Position numbers and translations under genes: made by a program. Below the pieces are notes generated by a model. That model worked only from the letters and a program-made list of their open reading frames with translations. It ran no database searches and had not been told where the DNA came from. Below, piece after piece: positions 6,431 to 7,227 of a DNA stretch of 7,227 nucleotides. Origin of the DNA: Chloroflexota bacterium (GTDB lineage: Bacteria > Chloroflexota > Dehalococcoidia > Lucifugimonadales > UBA3495). The stretch's first letter is position 1; every line of letters starts with the position of its first letter. The stretch is taken from assembly GCA_022562335.1 (NCBI GenBank), contig JADFPM010000140.1, forward strand, positions 1 through 7,227, in the 5' to 3' direction.

Positions 6431-6464
6431 GAAGGGGACCGGGCGCTAGCGCCCGGTCCCCTTC
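6431..6464. terminator. Perfect 34-bp palindrome between convergent genes, probable bidirectional terminator
   Basis: The 34 bases, from gaaggggaccgggcgc through a central ctag to the matching arm, are identical to their reverse complement with no mismatch. They give a 15-bp GC-rich stem with a 4-base loop on either strand. It lies 31 bases past the CoA-transferase stop and 71 bases past the stop of the convergent permease-like frame. Position and symmetry suit termination from both sides. Neither side has a T tract, so a dispersed palindromic repeat is an alternative. Confidence 0.6.
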
Positions 6465-6534
6465 GTTGGCAACTTAACAACCTCTGGGATGCCGTCTAGA
6501 GGCAGCTTGACCAGCCGGTCAAATCTGCTTCAGG

Positions 6535-7227
6535 TTAACGGCCCCTGAGCTTGGGGTCGAACACGTCCCGAAGGGCGTCGCCCAACAGGTTGAATCCGAG
6601 CACCACTACGAAAATGGTCATGCCGGGGAAGATGCCGACCCAAGGAGCCGTCTTAACGTGCTCTCTGGTTGCTTGGGTCAAGATGCCTCCCCAACTGGGC
6701 ACGTCCGGGGGAGCGCCCACACCGAGGAAACTCAATGAAGCCTCGATGATGATGGCGAAACCCAGGTAGTAGGATGCCAAGATCAGGTACGTGGCGAAAC
6801 AGTTGGGCGCTATGTGCCGGAACACGATGCGCTGGGCCGTGGCGCCCACCGCAAAAAGGCTCAACGTATCGCGTACGGCCCAATACGTGATCGTGTCGTC
6901 TGCGTTGGGCACGTAGCCCGACTCGCCCACGATGTCCGTCGGCGCCGACTCTCCGATGTTCACGCCGGCCGGAACCCACCGCGACGACGCCTCGTCAAAG
7001 ACGTGCAATTCCAGCTCCTCGGATAGGAGGTTCAAATCATCCAGCTCGTCGTGACCGACGACCATCCCCACGGTGGCCGTGATGCTCCCCGGGGGCAACG
7101 TCGCATCGATCTCGAGCGTCCGATCCACCACCCCGCCCTCCGCCAATCCTACCGGGGGCACCGGACGTGCCGTGGAGAGACTCGGAGGAAAGAGGCTGTC
7201 GGCCGTCACCCTGAAAGTAAAGTCGGC
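6535..7227 (-). CDS. Fusion frame: C-terminal end of a surface/secreted protein joined to the last part of a DppC-type ABC permease (5' end outside window)
   Basis: The frame is open to the right edge. The GTG at 7209 is only an internal Val codon (the frame upstream reads ADFTFR), so the true start is not in view. Numbering from that GTG, residues 1-120 look like the end of an exported protein: 'LEIDATLPPGSITATVGMVV', 'LELHVFDEASSRWVPAGVN', 'DTITYWAVRDTLSLFAVG', a beta-rich pattern with no membrane segment. Residues 122-224 are the C-terminus of a peptide/nickel-type ABC permease: 'GATAQRIVFRHIAPN', membrane segment about 138-163 with 'EASLSFLGVGAPPDVPSWGG', a second about 188-209, then 'FNLLGDALRDVFDPKLRG'. 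The EAA part of the coupling loop and the earlier membrane segments expected in a DppC protein are absent. It cannot be a normal permease. Deletion fusion, decayed gene or assembly chimera are all possible. Stop TAA is at 6537-6535. Confidence 0.7.
   Translation of the reverse strand, partial: ADFTFRVTADSLFPPSLSTARPVPPVGLAEGGVVDRTLEIDATLPPGSITATVGMVVGHDELDDLNLLSEELELHVFDEASSRWVPAGVNIGESAPTDIVGESGYVPNADDTITYWAVRDTLSLFAVGATAQRIVFRHIAPNCFATYLILASYYLGFAIIIEASLSFLGVGAPPDVPSWGGILTQATREHVKTAPWVGIFPGMTIFVVVLGFNLLGDALRDVFDPKLRGR

Noticed and set aside
6653..6979. 108-codon minus-strand frame inside the fusion gene.
   Set aside because: Out-of-frame shadow, His/Arg-rich, overlapping the clear permease C-terminus.
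1..7227. CRISPR arrays, tRNA or rRNA genes, transposases with terminal repeats, toxin-antitoxin or defence genes.
   Set aside because: No regularly spaced repeats, cloverleaf-like segments, transposase motifs or target-site duplications were seen on reading both strands.

Overview
The window reads as a chromosomal fragment of moderately high GC. It fits an environmental Chloroflexota-type bacterium (Dehalococcoidia/SAR202-like). That assignment is an inference from gene style: GAF domains opening with 'A-x-IGRI-x-SS-x-LDIE' and 'LIPFD', a HisKA_2 sensor kinase, a CaiB/BaiF CoA-transferase and a DppC-type permease. No rRNA, tRNA or marker gene is present to prove it. No insertion sequence, phage gene or CRISPR array was seen.

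Left part, minus strand (read right to left): three signalling genes. An OmpR-type response regulator (4906-4202) is followed, after a 374-nt non-coding gap rich in inverted repeats, by a soluble GAF-GAF-PAS-HisKA_2-HATPase histidine kinase (GTG start at 3827, stop at 1629). After 89 nt comes a membrane-anchored GAF-PAS-PAS sensor (1539-16). This last frame hits a TAA in the middle of its second PAS domain, exactly where the family normally has a tyrosine. It therefore looks like a nonsense-truncated sensor kinase whose remainder lies beyond the left edge.

Middle, plus strand: an intact class III CoA-transferase (CaiB/BaiF family, 5171-6400) is divergent from the response regulator. The 264-nt divergent spacer holds a plausible sigma-70 promoter for the regulator. 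The transferase gene is followed by a perfect 34-bp GC-rich palindrome that separates it from a convergent gene.

Right end, minus strand: an open frame running off the window (7227-6535). Its upstream half is the C-terminal end of a secreted or surface-type protein. Its downstream half is only the last two membrane segments of a DppC/OppC-family ABC permease. The two are joined in frame within a short 'FAVGATAQ' stretch. This is the most unusual object here: a deletion fusion, a recombination product or an assembly chimera.

The signalling genes probably form one sensory locus, with shared GAF input modules and one phosphorelay output. Their separation by structured non-coding DNA, and the pairing of a HisKA_2 kinase with an OmpR-type regulator, leave the wiring open. 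No complete previously undescribed system is visible; the notable points are gene breakage, gene fusion and structured intergenic DNA.
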